In this document: in pieces, positions 52,075 through 60,717 of the stretch | Position numbering within the stretch: position 1 is the first letter of the stretch | Layout: every line of letters starts with the position of its first letter | Origin: Corynebacterium glyciniphilum AJ 3170 | GTDB taxonomy: Bacteria; Actinomycetota; Actinomycetes; Mycobacteriales; Mycobacteriaceae | Reading direction: 5' to 3' | DNA: 64,000 nt | NCBI RefSeq assembly: GCF_000626675.1 | Contig: NZ_CP006842.1 | Coordinates: 1,116,001-1,180,000 of the forward strand | Program-made: the position numbers and the translations under genes | Notes under the pieces: model-generated | Database searches by the model: none | Told to the model about the DNA's origin: nothing | The model's input: only the letters and a program-made list of their open reading frames with translations

Positions 52075-53160
52075 ATGGCAGAAATGTTCGTCGTCGGCGG
52101 AGAGGCGGCTTCGCCGGAGCAGGGTCAGCAGTATGCGGCCTACTTCGCCACCATAGCCAGGGGCCCGTCGGATCCGGCCGGGACGGCGACGTCGCCTGTA
52201 GCTCGGCGCTACCCTCTGCGTTCGGACGTAGGAGACGGAGCTATCGACGTCGTCGAGACTCCTGCACATCTCCGCATCGTGCGGTATGACACGTGTTTCC
52301 GGGCGCCTCACCACCTCGGTTACAGTTTCGGAGCCGATCGTTTTGAGCTGGAAATATGCTTCGGTGGACGGATGGACATTGAAGAACGCAGCGCGGGGAG
52401 TGGAGAGGTGACCTCCGGCCGGACGTCGCTGTCCCCGCCCCGCGAAACACGCGGTGTGGTGTCTTTCCCGGCGGGAGAGCGCTATCGCGCGGTGTCGATT
52501 TCAGGGCGACTCCGCGATCTGGCTCCCTGTCTGGGGTCACTCTCCCCGGATCGGTACCGCGACATGTTGGATCACGATTCCCAGCACGCTGACAGGCGTT
52601 ATCTCGGAATCGCACCTCGCCAGAAGGAACTGCTCGATGGTGGCCGGGACATCTACCGCGGGCTCAAGGACGTGTGCGACGCGTCGCGTGCGCCGGGCCT
52701 ACGCGAGAACTTCCGGCTGGAGGCTGACGTGATGTCGGTGCTGGGGCTTCTGCTTTCGGAGAGTGGGGGGATGCACGCCGAGCCTTCTCCGCGGATGGCA
52801 GAGTTCGAGGAGACCAAAATCCGGGCGATCCCGGAGTTGCTCTGGAAAAGTCGCCATGACCTGCCGACAGTTCCGCAGCTGGCACAGCAGTTACGTATGT
52901 CGCCGAAACGCCTCCGCAGTCTCTACTGCGACGAATTCGGTACGACGGTGATCGAGGGGCACCGGCGACGTTGTGTCGATGAGGCAGCAGATCTTCTTGC
53001 CCGGACCGACTGGACGGTCGAGCATATCGCCCATGAATGCGGGTATGCCTCCGCGTCGAACTTCGTCTACGCGTTTCGCCGTCAACGGGGTTGCACTCCC
53101 GGAGCGTACCGCCGTCACTCCCTCCACACAGTCAGGGATGCAGCTCCACACCGGTACTGA
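52075..53160 (+). CDS. AraC-family regulator
   Basis: A 361-residue AraC protein with a long N-terminal sensor domain (about 50–170, including HHLGYSFGADRFELEICFGG) and a C-terminal double HTH (about 265–350: LPTVPQLAQQLRMSPKRLRSLYCDEFG and VEHIAHECGYASASNFVYAFRRQRGCTPGAYRR). It is directly followed by an MFS gene, and may activate it. TAGGAT at 52063–52068 lies 6 nt before the ATG (leaderless). Inducer unknown. Confidence 0.9.
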   Translation: MAEMFVVGGEAASPEQGQQYAAYFATIARGPSDPAGTATSPVARRYPLRSDVGDGAIDVVETPAHLRIVRYDTCFRAPHHLGYSFGADRFELEICFGGRMDIEERSAGSGEVTSGRTSLSPPRETRGVVSFPAGERYRAVSISGRLRDLAPCLGSLSPDRYRDMLDHDSQHADRRYLGIAPRQKELLDGGRDIYRGLKDVCDASRAPGLRENFRLEADVMSVLGLLLSESGGMHAEPSPRMAEFEETKIRAIPELLWKSRHDLPTVPQLAQQLRMSPKRLRSLYCDEFGTTVIEGHRRRCVDEAADLLARTDWTVEHIAHECGYASASNFVYAFRRQRGCTPGAYRRHSLHTVRDAAPHRY

Positions 53161-53183
53161 TGTTCTGCCGCCACGATTGGTCC

Positions 53184-54653
53184 ATGAGATTTGTACATGG
53201 TGTTCCTGAAAACAAGTCCGGCGCAGCGCCCACCGGTTCCGGTTCCGTGGTCGATCCGAAGTATCACCACACGATGCCACTGGTGTTGTCCTGTGTCGCA
53301 ACGTTTCTCTTGATCGCCTACACCACTATCGTCACTGTCGCCGTGCCGACCGTTGCAGAAGACCTCGGGGTGGGTTTCGGTGTCCTGCAGTGGGTGATCG
53401 ATGTCTACACCATTGCTCTGGCTGCGCTACTCGTGCCGATCGGAAGCCTCAGTGACCGCGTCGACCGCAGAGTGTTGCTGGCGACAGGGTTCGGTCTCTT
53501 CGCCATGTCGTCGTTGATGTGCGCTGCGGCGACGGATGCCACTGTTCTGACGTTGGGCCGGTGTGCCCAGGGCATCGCAGCTGCGATGATGTTCGCAACG
53601 ACGCTGCCCCTGCTGGAAGCCTCCTACAGAGGTCGTGCCCGGGCGGTCGCCTTCAGCATATGGGGTGCCGTGTCCGGGTTGGCTGCAGCAGCAGGCAATG
53701 TCATCGGGGGACTGCTCTCGGTCTTCGGTTGGCGGGCGATGTTCGTGATGGCGGTACCGGTGACCTCGGTCGCAGCCGTAGTCTCCCTGAGGATGCTTCC
53801 CCGTCAGGTGGTTCATCAGCCTCGACCGGTGGATAGGTGGGGGATGGTGTTGCTCTCGGTGGGAGTCGGAACCCTGGTCGTTACCGCGCTGCTCCTGGCC
53901 GACGGTGCGCCACCGTGGCAGATCACCATGGGGACAGTGCTGTGCATCATCTCCGTTGTATGGTTCGTCGTCCATGAACGACGAGCAGGCACGCCTGTCT
54001 TTCCGGCATCCATGGTGACGCGCCCGGGTTTCGTTGCCGCGGTGCTTGTAGCCGTCGTCTACTACTGTGCGTCTTTCGGACCACTTCCCGTGTTGTCACA
54101 GTGGTTGCAGGAAGAAGCGGGGCGGACCGCAGTCGGGACGGCGGCCATCCTGTCAATCCAACCGATCCTCTTCTTTGCGGTATCCGCCGTGTTTGGCCCT
54201 CGACTGGGCAGGGTGACCAGGAGGATACCTTTCATGGGGGGACTGGTGCTCTGTGGTGTCGGGTGCGCCGCGTTTCTTCTGGTGGTGGTCGTGCCAGGAT
54301 GGCCGGCGTTGCTGCCTGCAATGATGCTCACTGGTGTGGGAGCGGGCATGATCTCGCCGGTCCTGCCTGCGGCGGCGATGGCGGATATGCCTCCTGATCA
54401 GACTGGGGTCGCTTCCACCGCCATGAATGCGGCACGGCAACTCGGCATCAGCATCGGAGTAGCGGCGTGTGCATGGACGGTGCGGGTCACTCGAGAGGCC
54501 GGCCACGGGTGGGGGGTCGGAGTGAGCGCAACAGGACTGGCCGCCGGTCTGTTGTGCTTCGCTGCGGCAGGATTGGTCGGTTGGATCCTCCGGCGCCGCT
54601 CCGACGACTCAGTGGGGTTTCTGCCAGGTGAGCAGGTAGCGCCAGAACAGTAG
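53184..54653 (+). CDS. MFS transporter (EmrB/QacA 14-helix type)
   Basis: A 489-residue MFS drug exporter with 14 likely helices. IAYTTIVTVAVPTVAEDLG in helix 1, GSLSDRVDRRVLLATGFGLF in loop 2–3, LGRCAQGIAAAMMFATTLPLLE, and FSIWGAVSGLAAAAGNVIGGLL (motif C of drug exporters). It probably extrudes a hydrophobic drug or metabolite by proton exchange. The ATG at 53184 was chosen since the upstream frame overlaps the AraC gene; it starts 23 nt after the AraC stop. Its 3' end overlaps the convergent methyltransferase gene by 45 nt. Confidence 0.88.
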   Translation: MRFVHGVPENKSGAAPTGSGSVVDPKYHHTMPLVLSCVATFLLIAYTTIVTVAVPTVAEDLGVGFGVLQWVIDVYTIALAALLVPIGSLSDRVDRRVLLATGFGLFAMSSLMCAAATDATVLTLGRCAQGIAAAMMFATTLPLLEASYRGRARAVAFSIWGAVSGLAAAAGNVIGGLLSVFGWRAMFVMAVPVTSVAAVVSLRMLPRQVVHQPRPVDRWGMVLLSVGVGTLVVTALLLADGAPPWQITMGTVLCIISVVWFVVHERRAGTPVFPASMVTRPGFVAAVLVAVVYYCASFGPLPVLSQWLQEEAGRTAVGTAAILSIQPILFFAVSAVFGPRLGRVTRRIPFMGGLVLCGVGCAAFLLVVVVPGWPALLPAMMLTGVGAGMISPVLPAAAMADMPPDQTGVASTAMNAARQLGISIGVAACAWTVRVTREAGHGWGVGVSATGLAAGLLCFAAAGLVGWILRRRSDDSVGFLPGEQVAPEQ

Positions 54654-55238
54654 TCGGCGCACTCGAGAGGCAGGTAGTAGCGGCGCGGCTGTACGGGCGA
54701 CCTCACGAGTGGTCAACGACGGTGACAGGTCCATCGGCATGGAAGTATCAGCCGGATCCGTGGAATAGGGGCTCTGAAGGCCCAGCGACTGCCTGACGTG
54801 GAATAATCCACCCAATGCGTGGTGGGTGACCGTTGCCGCGAGCTCGACCGGCCACTCCCGCCGGAGGTCGGTCTTCGGCAGCGCGATAGCAGCGAGTATG
54901 CCTCCGGGGCGCAGCGCGGCGGCAAGTACCGGCAGCACATCCGTCAGCTCCATGTGGTGCAGCGTGCTGATCGAGAAGATCGCGTCGTACGTGTCCCGTG
55001 GGGGCGGGGACTCCAGTACATCGCCGAGAATGCACGTCACATTGTCGGGGACCCGTCGCTGTGCGCGGTTGATCATTGCAGGTGACCGGTCGAGTGCGTC
55101 GACGTGGTCGACACGTTCGGCCAACTGCGCAGCGAAAGCCCCGGAACCACAGCCGACATCAAGCACCTGTCCGCAGCCTGTCGGCAGCTGCTCCATCAGG
55201 AGCCGGTGATAGAAGGAGTTGTGGTCCCAGGGCAACAT
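54609..55238 (-). CDS. Class I SAM-dependent methyltransferase
   Basis: A 209-residue methyltransferase: motif I VLDVGCGSGAFAAQLA binds SAM, followed by DALDRSPAMINRAQRRV (acidic ribose-binding position), ILGDVLESPP, and ISTLHHMELTDVLPVLAAALRPGGILAAIALPK. A small-molecule target such as an antibiotic or polyketide-like acceptor is possible; not determined. Its 3' end overlaps the MFS gene, so it may not be co-regulated. ATG follows TCATG in the genomic text 10 nt from the next small gene. Confidence 0.88.
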   Translation of the reverse strand: MLPWDHNSFYHRLLMEQLPTGCGQVLDVGCGSGAFAAQLAERVDHVDALDRSPAMINRAQRRVPDNVTCILGDVLESPPPRDTYDAIFSISTLHHMELTDVLPVLAAALRPGGILAAIALPKTDLRREWPVELAATVTHHALGGLFHVRQSLGLQSPYSTDPADTSMPMDLSPSLTTREVARTAAPLLPASRVRRLLFWRYLLTWQKPH

Positions 55239-55247
55239 GACCGCATG

Positions 55248-55529
55248 CTACCTGGGCTGCAGCGCAGCGTCGTTCTTTGTGAACTGCCCGGTCCGCCCCC
55301 ACAGGAACCACAGGGCCGCACCGAGGATCGGGAACGCCAGGATCAGGAGGATCCACACGGCCTTTCCTCCCCCGGCGAGCACGTCACTGGTGACGACGCT
55401 GACAATGGCGGCGATGACGAAGGCCAGGATCGCGAGGGCGATGACGGCGATAACGACGAGCAGGGCGATGGCCCAGCCGTTGGACAGGCTGCCGTCGGAG
55501 TTGGTGACAGCGGCAAGTGTGTACTGCAT
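55248..55529 (-). CDS. Small two-helix membrane protein with PLDc_N-like domain
   Basis: A 93-residue protein with two membrane helices (IALLVVIAVIALAILAFVIAAIVSVV and WILLILAFPILGAALWFLWG). The AVWILLILAFPILGAALWFLWG part matches the PLDc_N motif found at the N-terminus of cardiolipin synthases, but no phospholipase D domain follows. Such stand-alone PLDc_N proteins are common in actinobacteria and uncharacterised. GGAGGAAT lies before the ATG. Confidence 0.82.
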   Translation of the reverse strand: MQYTLAAVTNSDGSLSNGWAIALLVVIAVIALAILAFVIAAIVSVVTSDVLAGGGKAVWILLILAFPILGAALWFLWGRTGQFTKNDAALQPR

Positions 55530-55632
55530 GATTCCTCCATGGATGGTGGGGATTGAACTCAGCTATTATCTGGCGCTGCGTCCAGTGCCCGCATCATCCC
55601 ACGGTCTGATTATTCTCGGACGCCGCCGTCCG

Positions 55633-56415
55633 TCATCGCCGTGCCTCGATGAGGTGTCGACTTGAGTAGGCGACGAACGGACGCCCGGCTCGCATCTGCG
55701 CATCCAGCTCGCGCAACGTGTCGGTGTAACGGTCCACGGAGAAATCCGGGACCCACCATACGCATTTGCGCAGGATCCACACCACGGCCCCGACGTCGAA
55801 GAATTCCATCCGGCAGCGTGCCGTCTCAAGTCGCTCGACGGTCAGCCCGGCAGCTTCGGCGGCGGCAACCTCGCCGTCCGGTCCGTGCGGGTCGCGGCCT
55901 TTGCGCTCTACCGGGCGCGGGCCGAGAAAGAACTCGATCAGTTCGAAACCGGAGGCCGGTCCCACGTGTTGTGCGAGGTAGTGGCCCCCGGGTGCCAGGA
56001 CACGGTAGATTTCCGCCCAGTTCGGGGTCACGGGGTGGCGGGCACTGACCAGGTTGAAAGATTGCTCGGGGAAGGGGAGTGGGTCGCCGCCGGACACGGC
56101 GGTCTCGACGACATCGACGCCCCGCGGTCCCAGGAGTTCGCGCGCACGCTGCGCGTTCGGCGCCCACGCTTCGGTCACGGTCATTCGATGAGGCAGTGTC
56201 GGGGCCTCATTCACCACCTCGCCGCCACCGGTGTCGATATCCAGGGCTGCAGCGTCGGAGTTCGAGGCAGCCAGGGAGCCGAGACGATCAGAGAGGAGGT
56301 GCGCGTATCCCCACGGTGGCCGCTCTTCGGTGGCGCGACCATCCAGCCAGTCGAACCCCCATCCGTCCACGTCGGCGCTCTCGGCCTCGGCGATCAGGTC
56401 CTCGAAAGATCTCAT
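55633..56415 (-). CDS. SAM-dependent methyltransferase-like protein
   Basis: A 260-residue methyltransferase-fold protein: SDAAALDIDTGGGEVV stands where motif I (VLDIGTGxG) is expected, and PLPFPEQSFNLVSARHPVTPNWAEIYRVLAPGGHYLAQHVG matches the later motifs. The glycine loop DIDTGGGEV is well kept. A C-terminal domain of about 80 residues follows (EFFDVGAVVWILRKCVWWVPDF). Substrate unknown. TACAGT (minus strand, 56427–56422) lies 6 nt before the ATG, so a leaderless start is likely. It is divergent from the ArsR gene. Confidence 0.83.
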   Translation of the reverse strand: MRSFEDLIAEAESADVDGWGFDWLDGRATEERPPWGYAHLLSDRLGSLAASNSDAAALDIDTGGGEVVNEAPTLPHRMTVTEAWAPNAQRARELLGPRGVDVVETAVSGGDPLPFPEQSFNLVSARHPVTPNWAEIYRVLAPGGHYLAQHVGPASGFELIEFFLGPRPVERKGRDPHGPDGEVAAAEAAGLTVERLETARCRMEFFDVGAVVWILRKCVWWVPDFSVDRYTDTLRELDAQMRAGRPFVAYSSRHLIEARR

Positions 56416-56460
56416 GGGCCCACTGTAACGAACCGTGGACGTCCGACCCCACCTTGACCG

Positions 56461-56499
56461 TGCGGGAATTGTCGCACTATCATCGTGCGGAAATAGTCG
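56461..56499. promoter_or_regulatory. Direct repeats upstream of the ArsR–MFS operon
   Basis: TGCGGGAATTGTCG (56461–56474) and TGCGGAAATAGTCG (56486–56499) are direct repeats 25 bp apart. The first also forms GTGCG/CGCAC arms with its flanks. They sit 20 nt before the ArsR ATG and 46 nt from the methyltransferase start, so an ArsR dimer pair could control both sides. Confidence 0.6.
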
Positions 56500-56518
56500 A
56501 ACGAACAAGGAGAAGGAC

Positions 56519-56842
56519 ATGTCCCCGTCCCGGACCTACGAACACCCCGACACCGACGACATCACCATCCACCGCGTACTTTTCGCGCTCAGTGAACCCC
56601 TGCGGCTGAATATGGTGCGGGTGCTCGCCGCCCGCGGGGAAGTCGACAGCATCGATCTCGGGCCTGACCTTCCCCGGTCCACACTGACCCACCACACCAG
56701 CCTGTTGCGCGAATCAGGCGTGGTCTTCGTCCGCGCTGAAGGTCGGAAGTGCATGATCCGGTTGCGCACCGATGACCTCGACTCCCGGTTTCCGGGGCTC
56801 ATTGATACCGTGCTGAGCGGATATGACGAGGTAGGGCAGTGA
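56519..56842 (+). CDS. ArsR-family winged-helix regulator
   Basis: A 107-residue ArsR-type winged HTH: LFALSEPLRLNMVRVLAARGEVDSIDL, recognition helix LPRSTLTHHTSLLRESGVV and wing EGRKCMIRLRTDDL. There is one Cys only, so metal sensing by a typical ArsR Cys pair is unlikely; it may sense a drug or redox signal. AAGGAG precedes the ATG. Its stop overlaps the MFS GTG by 4 nt, so it likely represses the MFS operon. Confidence 0.9.
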   Translation: MSPSRTYEHPDTDDITIHRVLFALSEPLRLNMVRVLAARGEVDSIDLGPDLPRSTLTHHTSLLRESGVVFVRAEGRKCMIRLRTDDLDSRFPGLIDTVLSGYDEVGQ

Positions 56843-58011
56843 TCCGCAGGGTGTGGCCGTTGACCGCCGCCGCGGTCGCCCTGGGTATCGACGCCTACGT
56901 CCTCGCCGGTGTTCTGCCGCAGATCGCCGGCTCCCTGTCCACCACCGCAGCGATGATCGGACTCGGTGTCACCGCGTTCACTGCCGCGTACGCGGTGGCG
57001 GGCCCCCTGTTGTCAGGACGGCTGACCCGCGGAAGCACCGCCCGTGCGTTGTTGATCGCCCTCGGGGTATTCAACCTCGGCAATCTCATCACCACCCTGG
57101 CGCCCGGCGTGGAGATCTTCCTCGTGTCACGGGTCATCGCCGGCGCGGGTGCCGGTATCCTCACCGCTGTCGCCACGGCGACGGCTGCAGCAATGGTGGA
57201 GGACGCCGAGCGGGGCCGCGCGATGTCGATGGTGACCTTCGGGCTGTCCGCCGGAACAGTCGCCGGCGTCCCCCTCGGCATGCTGATCGGCGACACCGCG
57301 GGCTGGCGGTGGACCATGGCCCTGGTCGTCGCTTTCGGAGTATGCGGCATGGCGGCGCTCGCTGTGCGTGCCCGTAATCTCCCGGTACTGGACAGTGGTG
57401 GTGGGCCGGTCTTCAGTGTCCTGCGCTCGGCGAAGACCAGCCTCGGCGTTGTGGCCGCATTCCTTCTCGGTGTCGCGAGCCTGGGGCTGTACACCTATCT
57501 CCTGCCGATGGCGGAATCCCGCGGCCTGGACGACTGGGGGTTCGCACTGGTGTGGGCCTGGGGTATCGGTGGGGTCGGGGCAACAGCCCTGATCGGAAAA
57601 CCGCTCGACCGCTTCGGTCCGCGACCGTTCCTGATCGCCCTGCCGGTGATCCTCGCGCTCGGTTTCGCCGTGGCCTGGCTCAGCGGCAATCCTGTCGCGT
57701 GGATCGTCGCCGCGGTGCTCTGGGGAGCAGCAGGGTGGGCGACGGTCCCCACACTGCAACAGGCCTTGACCGCCGATCGACCCGCCCAGGCCATGCCGGT
57801 CATCGCCTTCCAGATGGCGGCGATGTACCTCGGTTCTGCCGTCGGAGCTGCGGCGGGAAGTAGTCTGCTCAGCGGCGGGACCGTCGCAGCGGACCTCGCC
57901 GGATGGGCGCTCATCCCTGCCCTGGCAGCGCTGCTGTTGGCGGGGGCGATCAGCCTGCGTTATCTGCAGGCGACACATCCCGTCACGACTGCAGGTCGAT
58001 CAACACCTTGA
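56839..58011 (+). CDS. MFS transporter (AraJ/Cmx type)
   Basis: A 390-residue 12-helix MFS exporter of the AraJ/chloramphenicol-exporter type. GIDAYVLAGVLPQIAGSL in helix 1, the Asp there being typical; FLVSRVIAGAGAGILTAVATATAAAM; SMVTFGLSAGTVAGVPLGMLIGDTAGWRWTM (motif C); and LGKPLDRFG-type loop (ALIGKPLDRFGPRP). GTG overlaps the ArsR stop (GTGA), so translation is coupled. It belongs to the same broad subfamily as the decayed pseudogene at 47.3 kb. Its 3' end overlaps the convergent glucose dehydrogenase gene by 29 nt. Confidence 0.9.
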   Translation: MIRRVWPLTAAAVALGIDAYVLAGVLPQIAGSLSTTAAMIGLGVTAFTAAYAVAGPLLSGRLTRGSTARALLIALGVFNLGNLITTLAPGVEIFLVSRVIAGAGAGILTAVATATAAAMVEDAERGRAMSMVTFGLSAGTVAGVPLGMLIGDTAGWRWTMALVVAFGVCGMAALAVRARNLPVLDSGGGPVFSVLRSAKTSLGVVAAFLLGVASLGLYTYLLPMAESRGLDDWGFALVWAWGIGGVGATALIGKPLDRFGPRPFLIALPVILALGFAVAWLSGNPVAWIVAAVLWGAAGWATVPTLQQALTADRPAQAMPVIAFQMAAMYLGSAVGAAAGSSLLSGGTVAADLAGWALIPALAALLLAGAISLRYLQATHPVTTAGRSTP

Positions 58012-59044
58012 TGTCGTCGTCCTGATGCTCGAATGCCTCAGCGAACCGCGACAGCGGCACCGTCCGGGTAATCAGCGACGACAACCAGTCATGATCGGCC
58101 TTGCCCAGCACTTCTGCCGCGGTACGCCAGTGGTCGACATTGGCGTTGACCGAGCCGACCACGGCAGTGTTGTTGAGCACCATGCGCTTGCCGGCGGCGG
58201 CGATGTCGACTTCCATCTTATCGCCCTCCCGAATCCCCAGCAGGCAGATCACCGGATAGGGGTGCTCGTGGGTGAGAGCAGCACCGACGAGGGGACCAGC
58301 ACCGGTGGTCTCGATGACGATGTCCGGGTCCACCGAGTCCAGGATGTCCCGGAACTCGCCGGTGTGGTACTCGGCGCCCAGCTCAGCGACGAGAGTCGGC
58401 TTCACACCTTCGGTCACCCGGTCGACGACATGAACATCCAGACCCCGCTGCTTCCCGATCAGTGCGGCCAGCAGACCCACGGGGCCGGCACCTGTCACCA
58501 CAACGGAGGACGGCTCGAACCAGGCGCGATTGCCGAGGCGGTCGACCTGGTCCCACGCCTTGGCGACCACGGATGTCGGCTCCAACAGAGCTCCCGCGAC
58601 GCCGAGAGCGTCGTCTACCTTGACCACGAAGTCCTTGTGGACGACCCACTGTTCGGCACCGAAGCCGTCGATCTCCTTGATGCCGCGTTCGCGGTACTTC
58701 CCGTTACGGCACATGTCGAATTCACCCCGTGCGCACGCGCCGCAGGGCTCCGGATCAGGACGACGCACCACACCGACCACATGGTCTCCCGCCTCGAAGC
58801 CCGATCCCTCCGGCGCCGAGACGACCTCGCCGAGGGACTCATGCCCGATGATCAGTCTCTTGTGCCCGTCCGGCGCCCACCCGTAGCCACCGGAGTTGAG
58901 GTCGTGGTCGGTACCGCACACCCCCAGCGCGAGTCCACGGACGAGCAGTTCGTCATCGCCAGGGACGGGGGCGTTGAACTCCTCGACGGACAGGGAATCG
59001 GCCTGACCTGGTTCGACGGTGATGGCTCTGATGGTGTCGGTCAT
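57983..59044 (-). CDS. Glucose 1-dehydrogenase (zinc MDR type)
   Basis: A 353-residue zinc-dependent MDR dehydrogenase of the glucose-dehydrogenase type. Catalytic-zinc Cys in GVCGTDHDL, with IIGHESLGEVV; structural-zinc-type CGACARGEFDMC; Rossmann GAGPVGLLAALIGKQRGLDVHVVDR. It would oxidise glucose (or galactose) to the lactone with NAD(P)+. ATG at 59044 follows AGGAG. It comes 22 nt after the SMP-30 lactonase gene, which would open that lactone, so the two form a short direct-oxidation operon leading to gluconate. Confidence 0.86.
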   Translation of the reverse strand: MTDTIRAITVEPGQADSLSVEEFNAPVPGDDELLVRGLALGVCGTDHDLNSGGYGWAPDGHKRLIIGHESLGEVVSAPEGSGFEAGDHVVGVVRRPDPEPCGACARGEFDMCRNGKYRERGIKEIDGFGAEQWVVHKDFVVKVDDALGVAGALLEPTSVVAKAWDQVDRLGNRAWFEPSSVVVTGAGPVGLLAALIGKQRGLDVHVVDRVTEGVKPTLVAELGAEYHTGEFRDILDSVDPDIVIETTGAGPLVGAALTHEHPYPVICLLGIREGDKMEVDIAAAGKRMVLNNTAVVGSVNANVDHWRTAAEVLGKADHDWLSSLITRTVPLSRFAEAFEHQDDDIKVLIDLQS

Positions 59045-59066
59045 CGTTTCTCCTGAAATACGTGTG

Positions 59067-59945
59067 TCAGCCGGCAAAAGGCCGGACGGGTTGGCCGTGG
59101 ACACCGGGGATCGCGGTGAAGACCGCCCCGGCAGTCGGTTGCGTTCCTTCCGCGACGTTCTCACGGGTCGTCGTGATGAACAGTCGGTCCAGATCCTGGC
59201 CGCCGAAGGTGCACGCCGTGACGTTGGTGACCGGCAGCTGCACTGTGTCGATGAGTATCCCGGACGGGTCACGGCACTCCACCCGCGAGCCACCGTAGAT
59301 CGCCGTCCAGATGTTGCCCTCGGCATCGACACACAGGCCGTCTGGTCCGCCGGCCGGGTCATCGACGTCGAGGGTGAACAACGTCCTGCCCTCGTGCAGA
59401 CCGAGATCAGCGTTCCAGGCGTACACCATGGTGGAGCGTGTCGGGGTGTCGTTGTAGTAGGCCAGGGAGCCGTCCGGGCTCCAGTCGATCCCGTTGGAGA
59501 CGGTCACTCCATCGCGCACGGTCGTCACGGAGCTGTCGCTGGACACCGACACGAGGACACCGCCGCCGGCAGCCTGGTCGTAGCGCATCGTGCCGGCGTA
59601 AAGGCTGCCGTCCGGTGCACAACCGCCGTCATTGAAGCGGACGTCGGGGGAGTCCACCACCGTGACCAGGGCGCGGAGATCGGAGAGACCCGGATCGTCG
59701 GCGCGGCAGATCCTATGTTCGGTGGCGAGGACGGCACCACCCTCTGCCCGCGGTCGGAGGAATGCCGCAACCGGACTCCCGACGTTCACCGACGTCACGG
59801 CACCGTCGTCGGCGGCGGTGAGCACCCGGCCTGCGGTCATATCGACGTAACGCAGGGTACCGGCGACCGGGGAACCGTCCTGCGGCCACCACACAGGACC
59901 TTCAGCGTGGTAGGCGACCGGATCGGTGAACTGCTCTGCCTTCAT
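59067..59945 (-). CDS. SMP-30/gluconolactonase-family hydrolase
   Basis: A 292-residue six-bladed propeller hydrolase. Conserved blocks: AEGPVWWPQ with the first metal-ligand Glu, VRFNDGGCAPDGSLYAGTM with the central Asn-Asp, VSNGIDWSPDGSLAYYNDTP, and GGPDGLCVDAEGNIWTAIYGG. Members hydrolyse gluconolactone and related sugar lactones using Ca2+ or Zn2+. First gene of the two-gene unit with glucose dehydrogenase. The frame continues upstream of 59945 as far as 61238 without similarity and over another gene, so the ATG at 59945 is the start. Confidence 0.9.
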   Translation of the reverse strand: MKAEQFTDPVAYHAEGPVWWPQDGSPVAGTLRYVDMTAGRVLTAADDGAVTSVNVGSPVAAFLRPRAEGGAVLATEHRICRADDPGLSDLRALVTVVDSPDVRFNDGGCAPDGSLYAGTMRYDQAAGGGVLVSVSSDSSVTTVRDGVTVSNGIDWSPDGSLAYYNDTPTRSTMVYAWNADLGLHEGRTLFTLDVDDPAGGPDGLCVDAEGNIWTAIYGGSRVECRDPSGILIDTVQLPVTNVTACTFGGQDLDRLFITTTRENVAEGTQPTAGAVFTAIPGVHGQPVRPFAG

Positions 59946-60047
59946 TCGCCCGAGTCTAAGCACCCGCCGGACAGGGTGCACCGCAGGCACCCCCGCACCA
60001 ACCGCGGCGTACCGTGGCAGCGACACGACGGACACAAGGAGAATGAC

Positions 60048-60686
60048 GTGGCGAAACTTGGCAGCCGAGAAGCCTGGCTGCGCAGCGGCTATGCACTGTT
60101 CGGTGTGATGATCATCGGCCTGGGCGCGGCGATCCTGCAGACCGGGGGAGTCGGCGTGGATCCCTACACCGCACTGAACACCGGAGTGAGCTCCACCATC
60201 GGGTGGACGCTGGGTACCTACCAGCTGGTCAGCAACCTCGTACTGTTCATCCCGGTGCTGATCTGGGGACGGAAATACATCGGACCAGGCACGGTGATCA
60301 ACATGGTGCTCACCGGCTTCTTCATCGACCTGTTCTCGTTCCTGCTGGGACCTGTCATCCCCGATGACCCGTCTCTGCTGCTGATGACCGTCTTCTTCGC
60401 CGGCGGGATCGGTGTCTTCGCCTTCGGAGCCAGTGCCTACATGAGCGCGGGCGTAGGTACCGCACCTTATGATGCCATCGCGCCGATGATCGTGGACAAG
60501 ACCGGATGGAACTACACAAAGGTCCGTGTTCCGCAGGATGTCCTGACGGTGGTCGCCGCTGTCCTGTTCAAGGGGCAGGTCGGGTTCGGTACGGTCATGA
60601 CCGCCTTCTTCAACGGTCCGTTGATCCAGTTCTTCACCGAGAAGATCAATAAGCCCGCCGTGGAGCGGCTGGTCCAGCGGCACTGA
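60048..60686 (+). CDS. YczE/YitT-type membrane protein
   Basis: A 212-residue integral membrane protein with about five helices. GLGAAILQTGGVGVDPYTALNTGVSSTIGWTLGTYQLVSNLVLFIPVLIWGRKYIGPGTVINM is typical of YczE/YyaS-type proteins, here given as GVGVDPYTALNTG and GPGTVINM. In Bacillus such proteins affect antibiotic production or have unknown roles. GTG start 60048 follows AAGGAGA. It is divergent from the lactonase and lies just before the MoxR gene. Confidence 0.85.
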   Translation: MAKLGSREAWLRSGYALFGVMIIGLGAAILQTGGVGVDPYTALNTGVSSTIGWTLGTYQLVSNLVLFIPVLIWGRKYIGPGTVINMVLTGFFIDLFSFLLGPVIPDDPSLLLMTVFFAGGIGVFAFGASAYMSAGVGTAPYDAIAPMIVDKTGWNYTKVRVPQDVLTVVAAVLFKGQVGFGTVMTAFFNGPLIQFFTEKINKPAVERLVQRH

Positions 60687-60717
60687 GGGCAGCTGTGATC
60701 GGCGTAGCGTTGAGAGG

